A DNA stretch of 64,000 bases, taken from NCBI RefSeq assembly GCF_030852425.1, contig NZ_NSDM01000001.1, forward strand, positions 620,001-684,000, read 5' to 3'. Shown in pieces: positions 52,364 through 62,149 of the stretch. The notes below the pieces were generated by a model, which made no database searches, had not been told where the DNA came from, and was given only the letters and a program-made list of their open reading frames with translations. Position 1 is the stretch's first letter. The number at the start of each line of letters is the position of its first letter. A program made the position numbers and the translations under genes. This stretch comes from Saccharothrix longispora. Its GTDB lineage: Bacteria; Actinomycetota; Actinomycetes; Mycobacteriales; Pseudonocardiaceae.

Positions 52364-54615
52364 AACGGCTGCTGTCCGCGCTCGCGGCGGCGGGGTTCCT
52401 GGTCGTGTCCTCGGGGGTCGCCGCGCACGCGGCCCCAGACGGCGGCAGGCTGCCCGTCCGCCCGGCGCCGGCGACCCAGGTCTGGGCGACCCGGGCGCTG
52501 TCGAGCCAACCCGGTGAGCAGGCCCAACAGCTGCTGCGCCTGGACGTGGAGGACATGATCCCCCGCGTCGTCACCGGCGCGACCGACTCGGTCACGATCT
52601 CCGGCAAGGTCGTGAACGTCGGCGACCGCCGGATCGACGACATCGAGCTGCGCCTGGAACGCGGTGAGCCGCTGACCAGCGAGGAGGACGTCCGCAAGGC
52701 GCTGCGCGAACCCACCGACGCCGAGGTCGTCCAACCGAGCTTCACGCCCGTCGCCGACCGGCTGGAGCGCAACGAGTCGAAGCCGTTCCGGCTGACCGTC
52801 CCGCTGCGCGGGACCGGCCCGACGTCGCTCGACATCGACGAGCCCGGCGTCTACCCGATCCTGGCGAACATCAACGGCGTCCCCGACTTCGGCGGCCGCG
52901 CCCGGCTGGCCGCGCTGAGCACGCTGCTGCCGGTGGTCGCGGTGCCCGGCGGCGAGGGGCGCGGCACGCCCGCGAACCCGGCGAAGGTCACGCTGCTGTG
53001 GCCGCTGGCCGACCGGCCGCGCCTCGTCACGCAGAACCCGACCGTGCTCACCGACGACGAGCTGGCCGGGTCGCTCGCCATGGGCGGCCGGCTGTGGGGC
53101 CTGCTCAAGGCGTACGGGTCCGCGCTGGACGGCCAGCTCGGGCAGGGCGTGTGCCTGGCCGTGGACCCCGACCTGCTGCGCACGGTGAGCGCGATGGCCC
53201 GGGGCTACGAGGTGCGCGGCCAGGGGCCGGGCAAGGGCGAGGGCGAGGCCGAGCTGTGGCTGGCCCAGCTGCGCCTGCTGGCGGGCGGGCGGTGCGTGGT
53301 CGCGCTGCCCGACGCCGACGCCGACCTGGTCGCCCTGTCCCGCGCCCGGCTCACCGGGATGGGCGCGCTGGCGCTGGGCGGCGCGGACGTCGTCCGCGAG
53401 GTGCTGGACGTGCAGCCGGTGCAGGGCCTGGTGTGGCCCGACGACGGGGTGCTCGACCAGCAGACCCTCGACGACCTGAGGGCCGGCGGCGTCACGTCGC
53501 TGGTGCTGGACCAGTCCGCGGTGGCGGGCACGCCGGGCACCGGGCCGGTTCGGTTCGACCAGCCCGGGGGCGAGCCGGTGCGGGCGGTGCGCGTGGACGG
53601 CATGGTGTCCGACGCGCTCCAGGGCGCGGCGGCGGCCCGGCCGACCGCGGGCGTGAGCACCCCGGCCGAGGCGAAGCCGGTGTCGGTGCAGAACGCGCTG
53701 GCCGCGCTGGCGTTCCGCGCCGCGTTCCAGGACACCGGCCAGCACGTCGTGATCGCGCCGCCGCGCCGGTGGAACGCGCCGACGGGCGAGGTCAACACGC
53801 TGCTGGAGACGACGAAGTCGCTGATCGGCGGCGGGTACGCGACCGCCGTGGGCCTCGACTCGCTGCTCGCCACCGCGCCGGAGCAGACGGCGGCGCTGAG
53901 CTACCCGGTCGAGGCCGGCGCGAGCGAGGTGCCCCCGGCGGTCACCGCGGAGGTCGGCGAGACGTGGCAGGACCTCGGGCGGCTGGCCGCGGCGATGCGC
54001 CAGCCGGACGCCGCGTCGACCGAGCCCGCCGACCTGGTCGACCCGCTGCGACTGGGCCTGCTGCACGCGGTGTCGGGCGCGTGGCGCGGCGACGAGGACG
54101 GCGCGCTCGCGGCCCTCGCCCGCGGTCGCGAGCAGGTCGAGGGCCTGCTGGGCCAGGTGACGGTGACCGAGCCGAACAGCCCGATCCTGCTGGGCTCGGC
54201 GGACAGCCCGCTGCTGGTGTCGATCAAGAACCGGCTCGACGTGCGGATCACCGTGCGGGTCGTCATCGAGGACACGCCCAGCCTCCAGGCCAAGGCGCTG
54301 CCGGACCAGGAGCTGCCCGCGCGCGGCGACCTGCTGCTCCAGGTGCCGGTGGAGGTGCTGCGGTCCGGCCGGTTCCCGGTGCACATCAGGATCACCACGC
54401 CGGACGGCGTGGAGCTGGGCGAACGGGCCCGGCTGGAGGTGTCGTCCTCCGCGTACGGGACCATCACGGTGGTCATCACCGCACTGGCGGGCGTGGCGCT
54501 GGTGCTGCTGTCGGCCCGGCGGATCTACCGGCGGGTGCGCGCGACGCGGGCGGCCGCGACGCAGGTGCCGGACGACGCCGGCGGCGTCGTCCCGGAGAGG
54601 TCGAGCACGAGTTGA
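52360..54615 (+). CDS. DUF6049 family membrane-anchored secreted protein (Rv3909-like)
   Basis: 751 residues. Signal peptide 1 to about 25 ([17 protein letters not shown]). A large extracytoplasmic part follows: an Ig-like beta domain (about 45-150, with [15 protein letters not shown]), a glycoside-deacetylase-like barrel region (about 200-530), then a second beta domain (about 600-700: [20 protein letters not shown]). C-terminal membrane helix (about 705-725) and a basic tail. It always sits before murJ in actinobacteria, which suggests a role in envelope precursor handling. Function unproven. GTG start overlapping the nudix stop (GTGA). Confidence 0.9.
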   Translation: MKRLLSALAAAGFLVVSSGVAAHAAPDGGRLPVRPAPATQVWATRALSSQPGEQAQQLLRLDVEDMIPRVVTGATDSVTISGKVVNVGDRRIDDIELRLERGEPLTSEEDVRKALREPTDAEVVQPSFTPVADRLERNESKPFRLTVPLRGTGPTSLDIDEPGVYPILANINGVPDFGGRARLAALSTLLPVVAVPGGEGRGTPANPAKVTLLWPLADRPRLVTQNPTVLTDDELAGSLAMGGRLWGLLKAYGSALDGQLGQGVCLAVDPDLLRTVSAMARGYEVRGQGPGKGEGEAELWLAQLRLLAGGRCVVALPDADADLVALSRARLTGMGALALGGADVVREVLDVQPVQGLVWPDDGVLDQQTLDDLRAGGVTSLVLDQSAVAGTPGTGPVRFDQPGGEPVRAVRVDGMVSDALQGAAAARPTAGVSTPAEAKPVSVQNALAALAFRAAFQDTGQHVVIAPPRRWNAPTGEVNTLLETTKSLIGGGYATAVGLDSLLATAPEQTAALSYPVEAGASEVPPAVTAEVGETWQDLGRLAAAMRQPDAASTEPADLVDPLRLGLLHAVSGAWRGDEDGALAALARGREQVEGLLGQVTVTEPNSPILLGSADSPLLVSIKNRLDVRITVRVVIEDTPSLQAKALPDQELPARGDLLLQVPVEVLRSGRFPVHIRITTPDGVELGERARLEVSSSAYGTITVVITALAGVALVLLSARRIYRRVRATRAAATQVPDDAGGVVPERSSTS

Positions 54616-56303
54616 GGCGAACAACCACGGACGGGACGACGGTGGTCCGGGAGACGACGACGGTGGACCAGGAGACGCAGCGGACGCACGCGGTGGGCGC
54701 ACGGCCCGCGCCCTCGTTGGCGCGGGCGGGCGGGTCGATGGCGATCGCCACGGTCGTCAGCCGCGCCTCGGGCCTCCTCTCGAAGCTGCTGCTGATCACG
54801 ATCGTCGGCGTCGACGTGCTGAACGACTCCTACCAGGTCGCCACCACGCTGCCGACGATGATCAACGAGCTGCTGCTCGGCGGCGTGCTGACCAGCGTCG
54901 CGATCCCGCTGCTGGTCAGGGCGGAGACCGAGGACGAGGACCGGGGCGAGTCGTACGCGCAGTGGATGGTCACGATGGCCGCCGTGCTGCTCGGCGCGGG
55001 CACGGTCGTCGCCATCGCCTGCGCGCCGCTGCTGACCGACCTGTTCGTCAGCTCGGACACCGACGCCAACCCGGAGCTGGTCACCGCGTTCGCGTACCTG
55101 GTGCTGCCGGGCATCGTGTTCTACGGCCTGTCCGCGCTGCTCGGCGCCATCCTGAACACGCGCAACGTGTTCGGGCTGCCCACCTGGGCGCCGGTGCTGA
55201 ACAACGTCGTGGTGATCGCGACGCTCGGCGTGTACTGGCTGATGCCGGGCGAGATCTCGCTGGACCCGGTGCGGATGGGCGAGCCGAAGCTGCTGGTCCT
55301 GGGTCTGGGCACGATGCTGGGCGTGGCGCTCCAGGCGATGGTGCTGCTGCCCGCGATGAAGCGCACCGGCTTCCGGTTCCGCTGGCGGTGGGGCTGGGAC
55401 CGCAGGCTCGCCGAGTTCGGCGGGCTGGCGTTCTGGGTGCTGCTGTACGTGGGCCTCGGCTTCGCCAGCATGGTGGTGCTGACCCGCGTCGCCACGCACG
55501 ACCCGGGCGCGATCACCGCCTACAACATGCAGTGGCTGATCGCTCAGGTGCCGTACGGCGTGCTGGGCGTGTCGCTGCTGACCGCGCTGATGCCGAAGAT
55601 GAGCCGCGCGGCGGCGACGAACGACACCGGTGGCCTGGTCGGCGACCTGTCGTTCGGCAACCGGATGTCGTCGATCCTGCTCATGCCGTTCAGCGCGCTG
55701 CTGACGGTCGCGGGCGTGTCGATCGGCCTGGCCGTGTTCGCGCACGGCGCGTCGGGCATCGAGGGCGGCGAGGCGATCGGCACGGCGCTGGCGCTGTCGG
55801 CGTTCGGCCTGGTCCCGTACGCGATCACGCTGCTCCAGCTGCGCGTGTTCTACGCGATGAAGGACGCCCGGACGCCGACGCTGATCCAGGCGGTCATCGT
55901 CGTGGTCCGGATCGGGCTGCTGTACGCGTTCCTGGCGATCTCGCCGCCGGACAAGCTCGCGGTCGGCGTGTCGATCGCGATGTCGTTGAGCTTCGTGGTC
56001 GGCGCGCTGGTGGGGCAGGTGTGGCTGCGCCTGCGCCTCGGCCGGCTGCGCACCGGCTACACCGCGTGGACGATCTGCCTCACGGTGGTGGCGTCCGCGA
56101 TCGCGTTCGGCGCGGCCACCGGTCTCGCCTGGCTGGTGGTTCACCTGTTGGGATTCGAATCCCGCGTGGCGAACGCCTGGGTCGAGGTCGTGATCCAGAC
56201 CGTCGTCGGCCTGCCGCTCAGCTTCGTGCTGCTCGCCCTGTTCCGGGTGCCCGAGGTGAAGCCGGCGATCGGCAAGATCAGTCGTTTGGTGGGTCGTCGG
56301 TGA
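54612..56303 (+). CDS. murJ: Lipid II flippase MurJ (MviN family)
   Basis: 563 residues. After a 35-residue hydrophilic start there are about fourteen membrane helices, as in MurJ. Motifs: GGSMAIATVVSRASGLL, the MurJ-specific Arg-rich loop SVAIPLLVRAE, and FYAMKDARTPTLIQ in helix 9-10. It flips the peptidoglycan precursor lipid II outward. Unlike M. tuberculosis Rv3910, it ends soon after the last helix; the pseudokinase is a separate next gene. Start taken as TTG 54612 because it overlaps the previous stop and has GGAGAGG upstream; GTG 54642 is the alternative. Confidence 0.94.
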   Translation: MRRTTTDGTTVVRETTTVDQETQRTHAVGARPAPSLARAGGSMAIATVVSRASGLLSKLLLITIVGVDVLNDSYQVATTLPTMINELLLGGVLTSVAIPLLVRAETEDEDRGESYAQWMVTMAAVLLGAGTVVAIACAPLLTDLFVSSDTDANPELVTAFAYLVLPGIVFYGLSALLGAILNTRNVFGLPTWAPVLNNVVVIATLGVYWLMPGEISLDPVRMGEPKLLVLGLGTMLGVALQAMVLLPAMKRTGFRFRWRWGWDRRLAEFGGLAFWVLLYVGLGFASMVVLTRVATHDPGAITAYNMQWLIAQVPYGVLGVSLLTALMPKMSRAAATNDTGGLVGDLSFGNRMSSILLMPFSALLTVAGVSIGLAVFAHGASGIEGGEAIGTALALSAFGLVPYAITLLQLRVFYAMKDARTPTLIQAVIVVVRIGLLYAFLAISPPDKLAVGVSIAMSLSFVVGALVGQVWLRLRLGRLRTGYTAWTICLTVVASAIAFGAATGLAWLVVHLLGFESRVANAWVEVVIQTVVGLPLSFVLLALFRVPEVKPAIGKISRLVGRR

Positions 56304-56340
56304 GCCCTGCGACAGCACCCGTTCACGTACTCTCAGCCCC

Positions 56341-57870
56341 GTGAGCAGCGGCCCCATCCAGAACACCTCGCTGGTGCCCGGCGGGGTGATCGGCGACGGC
56401 CGCTACCGGTTGCTGGCGCAGTCCGGCGCCGACCGCCGGTGCGACGCGCAGCTGTGGCGGGCGAGGGACGGGCAGCTCAACCGGGACGTGGCGCTGACCG
56501 TCCTGGTGGGCAACCCGGCCGACCACGCCGCCGCGGCCCGCGCCAAGCGGACCGCCGAGCGCGCCATGCACGCGTCGAGCTTCACCCACCCCGGCGTCGC
56601 GCGGGTCATCGACGTGCTGACGCCCGGTGCGGGCATCAAGCTCGACGAGGGCATCCTCGGCATGGTCGTGGCCGAGTGGACCCGGGGCACCGACCTGATG
56701 GAGCTGGTCGCCGAGGGCCCGATGGCCGCCGGTGCGGCGACCCGGCTGCTGGAACCGCTGGGCGCGGCGATCGAGGGCGCCCACCACGCCGGCCTCGTGC
56801 TCGGCGCGGACCACCCGCAGCGCATCCGGGTCACCCCCGACGGCCGGTTGCGGCTCGCGTTCCCCGGCCCCCGGCCGGACGCCATCGCCCGCGACGACGT
56901 CAAGGGCCTCGGCGCGGTGCTGTACCTGCTGCTCACCGGCCGGTGGGCACTGCCGGGCGGGCCGGAGAACGTGCCCGTGGCCCCGACCGGGCCGGACGGG
57001 GCCGTGGTCGCGCCGAGCGCGCTGCGCCCCCACGTGCCGCACGAGCTGTCGTCGGTGGCGGTGCGCAGCCTGGAGGACACCAGCGTCGGCGGCATCCGGA
57101 CCAGCGCGGCGATCCTCCAGGTGCTCGACCAGATCTCCCGGTCCGAGGCGGAGACGGCGCTGATCCGGCCGGTGCCCGACGACGGCACGGACGACGGCGC
57201 GGTGTGGACCACGCAGCGGCCCGCGCGCGGCAAGGAGCACAACCGCAAGCTGATGATCAGCGTGGCCGTGCTGGCCGTGGCGACGCTCGCGGTGATCGCC
57301 TGGCTCGGCGTGCAGATCGTGAGCTTCTTCAGCGACGAGCCGTCCGGCACCGGCGGCCCGACCGTGGTGATCGGCCAGTCGAGCACGCCGGGCGCCAGCG
57401 GCCAGCAGGCGGCGCCCGCGCCGCAGCCCGCCGGTCCGGTGCAGCCCGCGTCGGTCGGCGTCTACGACGTGACGAACCAGCCGGACAACGCCAACCGCGC
57501 GAACCGGGCCGTGGACAACAACCCGACCACGGTGTGGCAGACGGAGAACTACTTCCAGCCGTTCCCGGCCCTCAAGCCGGGCATCGGCCTGATGGCCGGG
57601 TTCGCCGAACCGGTGAAGCTGGCCTCCGTCACGGTCACCTCGCCCAGCGAGGGCACGGTCGTGGAGATCCGGGTGGCGGGCGCCGACGGCGCGCCGCTGG
57701 AGGAGACGAAGGTCATCGCGACCGCGACCCTGTCGGCGGGGCAGACGCAGATCCAGCTCAACGAGCACGAGGCGACCCAGCACGTGCTGGTGTGGGTGAC
57801 GAAGCTGGCGGGCAGCGGCCGGAACAACCGCTCGGAGATCGCGGAGCTGGTCTACACCCGCGCGCAGTGA
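56341..57870 (+). CDS. Membrane pseudokinase with extracellular beta domain, separate from MurJ
   Basis: 509 residues. A kinase-like fold (about 18-275) lacks the VAxK lysine (VALTV instead), the HRD catalytic loop and the DFG motif, so it is a pseudokinase. One membrane helix (303-325) leads through a Pro/Gln linker to an extracellular discoidin-like domain (about 372-509: VYDVTNQPDN, TTVWQTENYF, ASVTVTSPSEG). In M. tuberculosis this same set is fused to MviN and recruits FhaA after PknB phosphorylation; here it is a distinct gene 37 bases after murJ. GTG start with TACTCT 7 bases upstream. Confidence 0.9.
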   Translation: MSSGPIQNTSLVPGGVIGDGRYRLLAQSGADRRCDAQLWRARDGQLNRDVALTVLVGNPADHAAAARAKRTAERAMHASSFTHPGVARVIDVLTPGAGIKLDEGILGMVVAEWTRGTDLMELVAEGPMAAGAATRLLEPLGAAIEGAHHAGLVLGADHPQRIRVTPDGRLRLAFPGPRPDAIARDDVKGLGAVLYLLLTGRWALPGGPENVPVAPTGPDGAVVAPSALRPHVPHELSSVAVRSLEDTSVGGIRTSAAILQVLDQISRSEAETALIRPVPDDGTDDGAVWTTQRPARGKEHNRKLMISVAVLAVATLAVIAWLGVQIVSFFSDEPSGTGGPTVVIGQSSTPGASGQQAAPAPQPAGPVQPASVGVYDVTNQPDNANRANRAVDNNPTTVWQTENYFQPFPALKPGIGLMAGFAEPVKLASVTVTSPSEGTVVEIRVAGADGAPLEETKVIATATLSAGQTQIQLNEHEATQHVLVWVTKLAGSGRNNRSEIAELVYTRAQ

Positions 57871-57962
57871 CCCCTCCGGTGACCACTGACACGCCCCGTG
57901 ACACCCGGATAGCCGGAACGGGTGATCGGAGCAGCACCGGGCAGGACCGATAGGCTCCGCGC

Positions 57963-58580
57963 GTGACCGCCGCAGCCAGCTCGGACGCAGACCTCATCGC
58001 GGCGCACGCCGCGGGTGACCCGCATGCCTTCTCCGAGCTGGTGCGCAGGCACCGGGACCGGATGTGGGCGGTGGCGTTGCGCACGCTCCGGGACCCGGAG
58101 GAAGCGGCCGACGCGCTCCAGGAGGCGTTCATCTCCGCGTTCCGCGCGGCCGCGAGCTTCCGGGCCGAGTCGCAGGTCACGACGTGGCTGCACCGAATAG
58201 TCGTGAACGCCTGCCTCGACCGGATGCGCAGGAGGCAGACCAGGCCGACCGTGCCGCTGCCGGAGGCCGGTCCGGGCGAGCCGGTGGCGCCGCGGGACGC
58301 GATGGCCGAGCGGGAGACCCGCCTGGTCGTCCAGGCGGCCCTGAACGAGCTGCCCGAGGATCAGCGCGCGCCGATCATCCTGGTCGACGTCGAGGGCTAC
58401 TCGGTGGCCGAGACCGCGCAGCTGCTGGGCATCGCCGAGGGCACCGTGAAATCGCGGTGCGCGCGCGGTCGGGCGAAGCTCGCCAAAGTTCTGGGGCACC
58501 TCCGGAACCGGGGTGCAGAAGCGAACGTCCCAGGGAACGATGTGCAGGTGCAACAGGGACGTCAGTTGGAGGAACGATGA
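57963..58580 (+). CDS. sigM: ECF RNA polymerase sigma factor SigM
   Basis: 205 residues. Region 2: AFSELVRRHRDRMWAVALRT, DPEEAADALQEAFISAF and WLHRIVVNACLDRMRRR. Region 4: ALNELPEDQRAPIILVDVEGYSVAETAQLLGIAEGTVKSR. It directs RNA polymerase to envelope- or redox-stress promoters. The anti-sigma gene overlaps its stop (ATGA). Synteny with murJ and trxB equals SigM of M. tuberculosis and Streptomyces. GTG start with TAGGCT 6 bases upstream. Confidence 0.94.
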   Translation: MTAAASSDADLIAAHAAGDPHAFSELVRRHRDRMWAVALRTLRDPEEAADALQEAFISAFRAAASFRAESQVTTWLHRIVVNACLDRMRRRQTRPTVPLPEAGPGEPVAPRDAMAERETRLVVQAALNELPEDQRAPIILVDVEGYSVAETAQLLGIAEGTVKSRCARGRAKLAKVLGHLRNRGAEANVPGNDVQVQQGRQLEER

Positions 58581-59332
58581 GCGGCAATGTGCGGCGTTCC
58601 GGGCCGCCGTGGTCCGTCGACCTGCTGGCTGACCTGCACGCGGGCGCGTTGGACCCGGAGACCGAGGCCGAGCTGCGGCCACTGGTGGAGGACGACCCGG
58701 AGGCGCGGGCGGTGCTGGCCGCCCTCGACGCCACCCTCGCCGACCTGCGCGACCTGCCCCCCATCCCGATGCCGCGCGCGGTGGCCGACCGCCTCGACGC
58801 CGCACTCGCCGCCGAGGCTCGCTCGTCCGCCCGGCCCGCGCCCGTCGCGCCGGTGGTCGACCTCGCCGCGGCGAGGGCCAAGCGCGCCAAGCGCCTCGGC
58901 TGGGGCGCGGGCGTCGTGGTGGCCGCCGCGGCGGCGGTCGGCATCGCCGTGCTGACCGTGCCGGGGAACGACCCGGCGGGCGACGGCAACGGCAACCAGG
59001 CCCAGCCGGGCGACACGCAGGACTCGCAGGTCTCGCCGCCCCTCGCGGTGCGCGACCAGGAGTTCGGGCCGGTCTTCGGCGACGTGCTCAAGGCGCAGAA
59101 CTACGGCCCGCTGGAGAACCAGGACAAGCTGACCGGTTGCCTCCAGGGCGCGAACATCACGGCGGGCAAGCCGATCGGGGTCAGCCCGATCACGCTGGAC
59201 GAGCGCCCCGCCGTGATGGCGATCCTGCCCGGCGGCAAGCCGGGGGCGTACCGGATCGTCGTGGTCGACCCCGACACGTGCGGCCCGGACAACCCGGACG
59301 GCGTCCTGGCGAACAGCACCATCGAGCCGTAG
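58577..59332 (+). CDS. Anti-sigma factor of SigM (membrane)
   Basis: 251 residues. N-terminal cytoplasmic part (1-100) begins PPWSVDLLADLHAGALDPE, an anti-sigma-like helical region without the ZAS Cys motif. One membrane helix (about 107-128), an Asn/Gly/Gln linker and an extracytoplasmic domain with the cysteines LTGCLQG and DTCGPDNP that can form a disulfide. It should hold SigM inactive until an envelope signal. The start overlaps sigM by 4 bases, so the pair is coupled. Corresponds in position to Rv3912. Confidence 0.88.
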   Translation: MSGNVRRSGPPWSVDLLADLHAGALDPETEAELRPLVEDDPEARAVLAALDATLADLRDLPPIPMPRAVADRLDAALAAEARSSARPAPVAPVVDLAAARAKRAKRLGWGAGVVVAAAAAVGIAVLTVPGNDPAGDGNGNQAQPGDTQDSQVSPPLAVRDQEFGPVFGDVLKAQNYGPLENQDKLTGCLQGANITAGKPIGVSPITLDERPAVMAILPGGKPGAYRIVVVDPDTCGPDNPDGVLANSTIEP

Positions 59333-59353
59333 CCCACCTCACTCGGTCGGGAA

Positions 59354-59379
59354 GGAATTACCGAGCCCTACGATCCGTT
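59354..59379 (+). promoter_or_regulatory. SigR/SigH-type promoter before trxB
   Basis: GGAAT (59354-59358), exactly 18 bases, then GTT (59377-59379): this equals the disulfide-stress sigma consensus GGAAT-N18-GTT of Streptomyces SigR and mycobacterial SigH. It lies 52 bases before the trxB start. Confidence 0.78.
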
Positions 59380-59431
59380 GGACGGATAGCCCACCGGGGA
59401 TTCCCGGCGGGACGACTAACGGAGGTCGAGG

Positions 59432-60424
59432 GTGTCGGACGTTCGGAACCTGATCGTGGTGGGATCGGGGCCCGCCGGGTACACCGCGGGCGTCTACGCG
59501 GCGCGCGCGCAGCTCGAACCGCTGGTGTTCGAGGGCTCGCAGTACGGCGGCGCGCTGATGACCACGACCGAAGTCGAGAACTACCCCGGTTTCCGCGACG
59601 GCGTCATGGGCCCCGACCTCATGGAGGAGATGCGGGAGCAGGCCAAGCGCTTCGGCGCCGAGCTGCGGTCCGAGGACGTCGAGGAGCTGGAGCTCGACGG
59701 GCCGGTCAAGTACGTGACCGCCAACGGCACGCGGTACGCGGCGAAGGCGGTCGTGCTCGCCATGGGGGCGGCGGCCCGCTACCTGCACGTGCCCGGTGAG
59801 CAGGAGCTGCTCGGCCGCGGCGTGTCGTCCTGCGCCACGTGCGACGGCTTCTTCTTCCGCGACCAGGACATCGCCGTCATCGGCGGCGGCGACTCGGCGA
59901 TGGAGGAGGCCACCTTCCTGACCAAGTTCGCCCGGTCGGTGACGGTCATCCACCGCCGCGAGGAGTTCCGCGCCTCCAGGATCATGCTGGACCGGGCGCG
60001 CTCCAACGAGAAGATCAAGTGGCTGCTCAACGCCGAGGTCGTCGAGGTGCTGGGCGAGGGCTCGGTGTCCGGCGTGAAGACCCGCGACACGCGGACCGGC
60101 GAGGTGACGGAGCACCCGTTCACCGGCTTCTTCGTCGCGATCGGCCACGACCCGCGCAGCTCCCTGGTCAAGGGCCAGGTCGAGCTCGACGGTGAGGGCT
60201 ACGTGGTGACCCAGGGCCGCACCACCTACACGAACGTGGACGGGGTGTTCGCCGCCGGCGACCTCGTCGACCACACCTACCGCCAGGCGATCACCGCCGC
60301 CGGCTCGGGCTGCTCCGCCGCGATCGACGCGGAGCGGTGGCTCGCCGAGCACGGCGTCGCGGAGGCCGAGGTGTCCGCCGAGCACGTGGGCGGCGGCTAC
60401 GGCGAGCCCGTCACCACCAGCTGA
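59432..60424 (+). CDS. trxB: Thioredoxin reductase
   Basis: 330 residues. FAD-binding [16 protein letters not shown], the redox centre CATCDG, NADPH motif [13 protein letters not shown], and C-terminal FAD site [15 protein letters not shown]. It reduces thioredoxin with NADPH. GTG start with GGAGG 6 bases upstream. Transcribed with trxA 25 bases on; the promoter is of the disulfide-stress type. Confidence 0.97.
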   Translation: MSDVRNLIVVGSGPAGYTAGVYAARAQLEPLVFEGSQYGGALMTTTEVENYPGFRDGVMGPDLMEEMREQAKRFGAELRSEDVEELELDGPVKYVTANGTRYAAKAVVLAMGAAARYLHVPGEQELLGRGVSSCATCDGFFFRDQDIAVIGGGDSAMEEATFLTKFARSVTVIHRREEFRASRIMLDRARSNEKIKWLLNAEVVEVLGEGSVSGVKTRDTRTGEVTEHPFTGFFVAIGHDPRSSLVKGQVELDGEGYVVTQGRTTYTNVDGVFAAGDLVDHTYRQAITAAGSGCSAAIDAERWLAEHGVAEAEVSAEHVGGGYGEPVTTS

Positions 60425-60449
60425 CCCCACCCCCAAGAGGAGAGACACA

Positions 60450-60776
60450 ATGGCAGGCTCCACCGTGGTCACGTCCGCTCAGACGTTCGCCGACGACGTT
60501 CTGACCAGCGAGAAGCCCGTCCTGGTCGACTTCTGGGCGACCTGGTGCGGCCCGTGCAAGATGGTCGCCCCCGTCCTGGAGGAGATCGCCGCCGAGCACG
60601 CCGAGAAGATCACCGTCGCGAAGCTCGACATCGACGCCAACCCGTCGATCGCCCGCGACTACCAGATCATGTCGGTGCCGACCATGATCCTGTTCCAGGG
60701 CGGTCGCCCGGTGAAGCAGATCGTGGGCGCCAAGCCGAAGGCCGCGCTGCTGAACGACCTGGCCGACGTGCTCTGA
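60450..60776 (+). CDS. trxA: Thioredoxin
   Basis: 108 residues. Active site WATWCGPCKM (Cys-Gly-Pro-Cys), the conserved cis-Pro in SVPTMILFQGG, and the C-terminal helix. General disulfide reductant, paired with the reductase. GAGGAGAG lies before the ATG. A 14-bp stem terminator follows at 60788. Confidence 0.97.
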   Translation: MAGSTVVTSAQTFADDVLTSEKPVLVDFWATWCGPCKMVAPVLEEIAAEHAEKITVAKLDIDANPSIARDYQIMSVPTMILFQGGRPVKQIVGAKPKAALLNDLADVL

Positions 60777-60787
60777 CAGTGCACCCC

Positions 60788-60836
60788 GAACGGGTGAGCC
60801 GTCCCTCTTCTGCAGAGGTAGGCGGCTCACCCGTTC
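60788..60836 (+). terminator. Terminator of trxBA
   Basis: GAACGGGTGAGCCG (60788-60801) pairs perfectly with CGGCTCACCCGTTC (60823-60836), 14 bp, with a 21-base loop. It closes the trxBA unit before cwlM. Confidence 0.85.
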
Positions 60837-60936
60837 GTGCGTTGATGAGCACTGCCAGTAGCCCTGCGAGTGGTGACCGCGGGAACAAGGCACAATGGGG
60901 CGTCAAGTTCAGCGTCGACGGGGTGTCGGCGCCTAA

Positions 60937-62094
60937 GTGAGCGAGGGGTGCATGCTGCTACTCCGCCGCGGGGACTTCGGTCCGGACGTCGCCGAGGTCA
61001 GGGCAACCCTGACGAAGCTCGGTCTGCTGTCCGACCCGCAGCCGTCGCAGGTCTTCGACCTACCGGTCGAGCACGCCGTGCGAGCGTTCCAGCAGCAGCG
61101 GGGCCTCATCACCGACGGCCTGGTCGGTCCCGCCACCTATCGCGCGCTGCGCGACGCGACCTACCGGCTCGGCGACCGACCGCTGGCGTTCCTGATGGCG
61201 CAACCGGTGACCGGCGACGACGTGTCCGCCCTCCAGGAGCGCCTGCTGGAGCTGGGCTACGACGCCGGCCGCGCGAACGGCGAGTTCGGCCAGCAGACGG
61301 AGCAGGCCCTGCGCAGCTTCCAGCGCGACTACGGCCTGATCGTGGACGGCATGTGCGGTCCCGACACGGTGCGGGCGCTGCGCCAGCTCCAGCCGAAGGT
61401 CCGGGGCGGGCGGCCGGTGTTCCTGCGCGAGCAGGAACACGTGCGCCGGGCCGGCCCGAGGCTGTCCGGCAAGCGGATCATCATCGACCCGGGCCACGGC
61501 GGTGACGACCGGGGCGTGGTCGTCGAGGGCGTGTCCGAGGCCGACGTCATGCTCGACCTGGCCAGGCTGCTGGAGGGCAAGATGGCGGCCACCGGCATGG
61601 AGGCCCTGCTCACCCGCGGGCCGAACCACAACCCGGACGAGGGCGAGCGGGCCAGGTTCGCCAACGAGGCGGGCGCCGACCTGATCCTGTCGCTGCACTG
61701 CGACGCCAACCGCTCCCCGCTCGCCTCGGGCGTGGCGAGCTTCCACTTCGGCACCGGCAACGGCACGTCGTCCACGGTCGGCGAGGCGCTGGCGGGCTAC
61801 ATCCAGCGCGAGATCATCGCCCGCACCGGCATGGCGGACTGCGGCACGCACCCCAAGACGTGGGACATGCTGCGGATGACCCGCTGCACGGCCGTGCGCA
61901 TCGAGGTGGGCTACCTGACCAACCCGGGGGACCGGCAGCGGCTGGCGAACCCGTCGTTCCGGGACGTCGTCGCCGAGGGCGTCCTGGTGGCGGTGAAGCG
62001 CCTCTACCTGCTCGGCAAGGACGACCAGCCCACCGGCACGTTCACCCTGGACGACCTGATGCGGCACGAGGTCGCGACCGGCCAGACCCGCTAG
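60937..62094 (+). CDS. cwlM: CwlM-like N-acetylmuramoyl-L-alanine amidase homologue
   Basis: 385 residues and no signal peptide, as for cytoplasmic CwlM. Two peptidoglycan-binding-1 domains (about 12-70: RRGDFGPDVAEVRATLTKLG; 85-150: LELGYDAGRANGEFGQQTEQAL) then an Amidase_3 domain (about 183-370) with DPGHGG, LILSLHCDAN and RIEVGYLTNP, the zinc-site residues being present. In mycobacteria CwlM is phosphorylated by PknB and activates MurA instead of cutting wall. Its place beside MurJ and the pseudokinase supports the same role. GTG 60937 is the likely start; an ATG at 60952 is too close to its Shine-Dalgarno. Confidence 0.93.
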   Translation: MSEGCMLLLRRGDFGPDVAEVRATLTKLGLLSDPQPSQVFDLPVEHAVRAFQQQRGLITDGLVGPATYRALRDATYRLGDRPLAFLMAQPVTGDDVSALQERLLELGYDAGRANGEFGQQTEQALRSFQRDYGLIVDGMCGPDTVRALRQLQPKVRGGRPVFLREQEHVRRAGPRLSGKRIIIDPGHGGDDRGVVVEGVSEADVMLDLARLLEGKMAATGMEALLTRGPNHNPDEGERARFANEAGADLILSLHCDANRSPLASGVASFHFGTGNGTSSTVGEALAGYIQREIIARTGMADCGTHPKTWDMLRMTRCTAVRIEVGYLTNPGDRQRLANPSFRDVVAEGVLVAVKRLYLLGKDDQPTGTFTLDDLMRHEVATGQTR

Positions 62095-62149
62095 CCCGCC
62101 CACCGGCCGACCCGCGCGTCCACCCCGGCGGCGTTCCCGTCGCCGGGGC

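Noticed and set aside
56150-56170. GGATTCGAATCC resembling a tRNA T-loop
   Set aside because: It lies inside the murJ reading frame, and no acceptor, D or anticodon arms fit around it.
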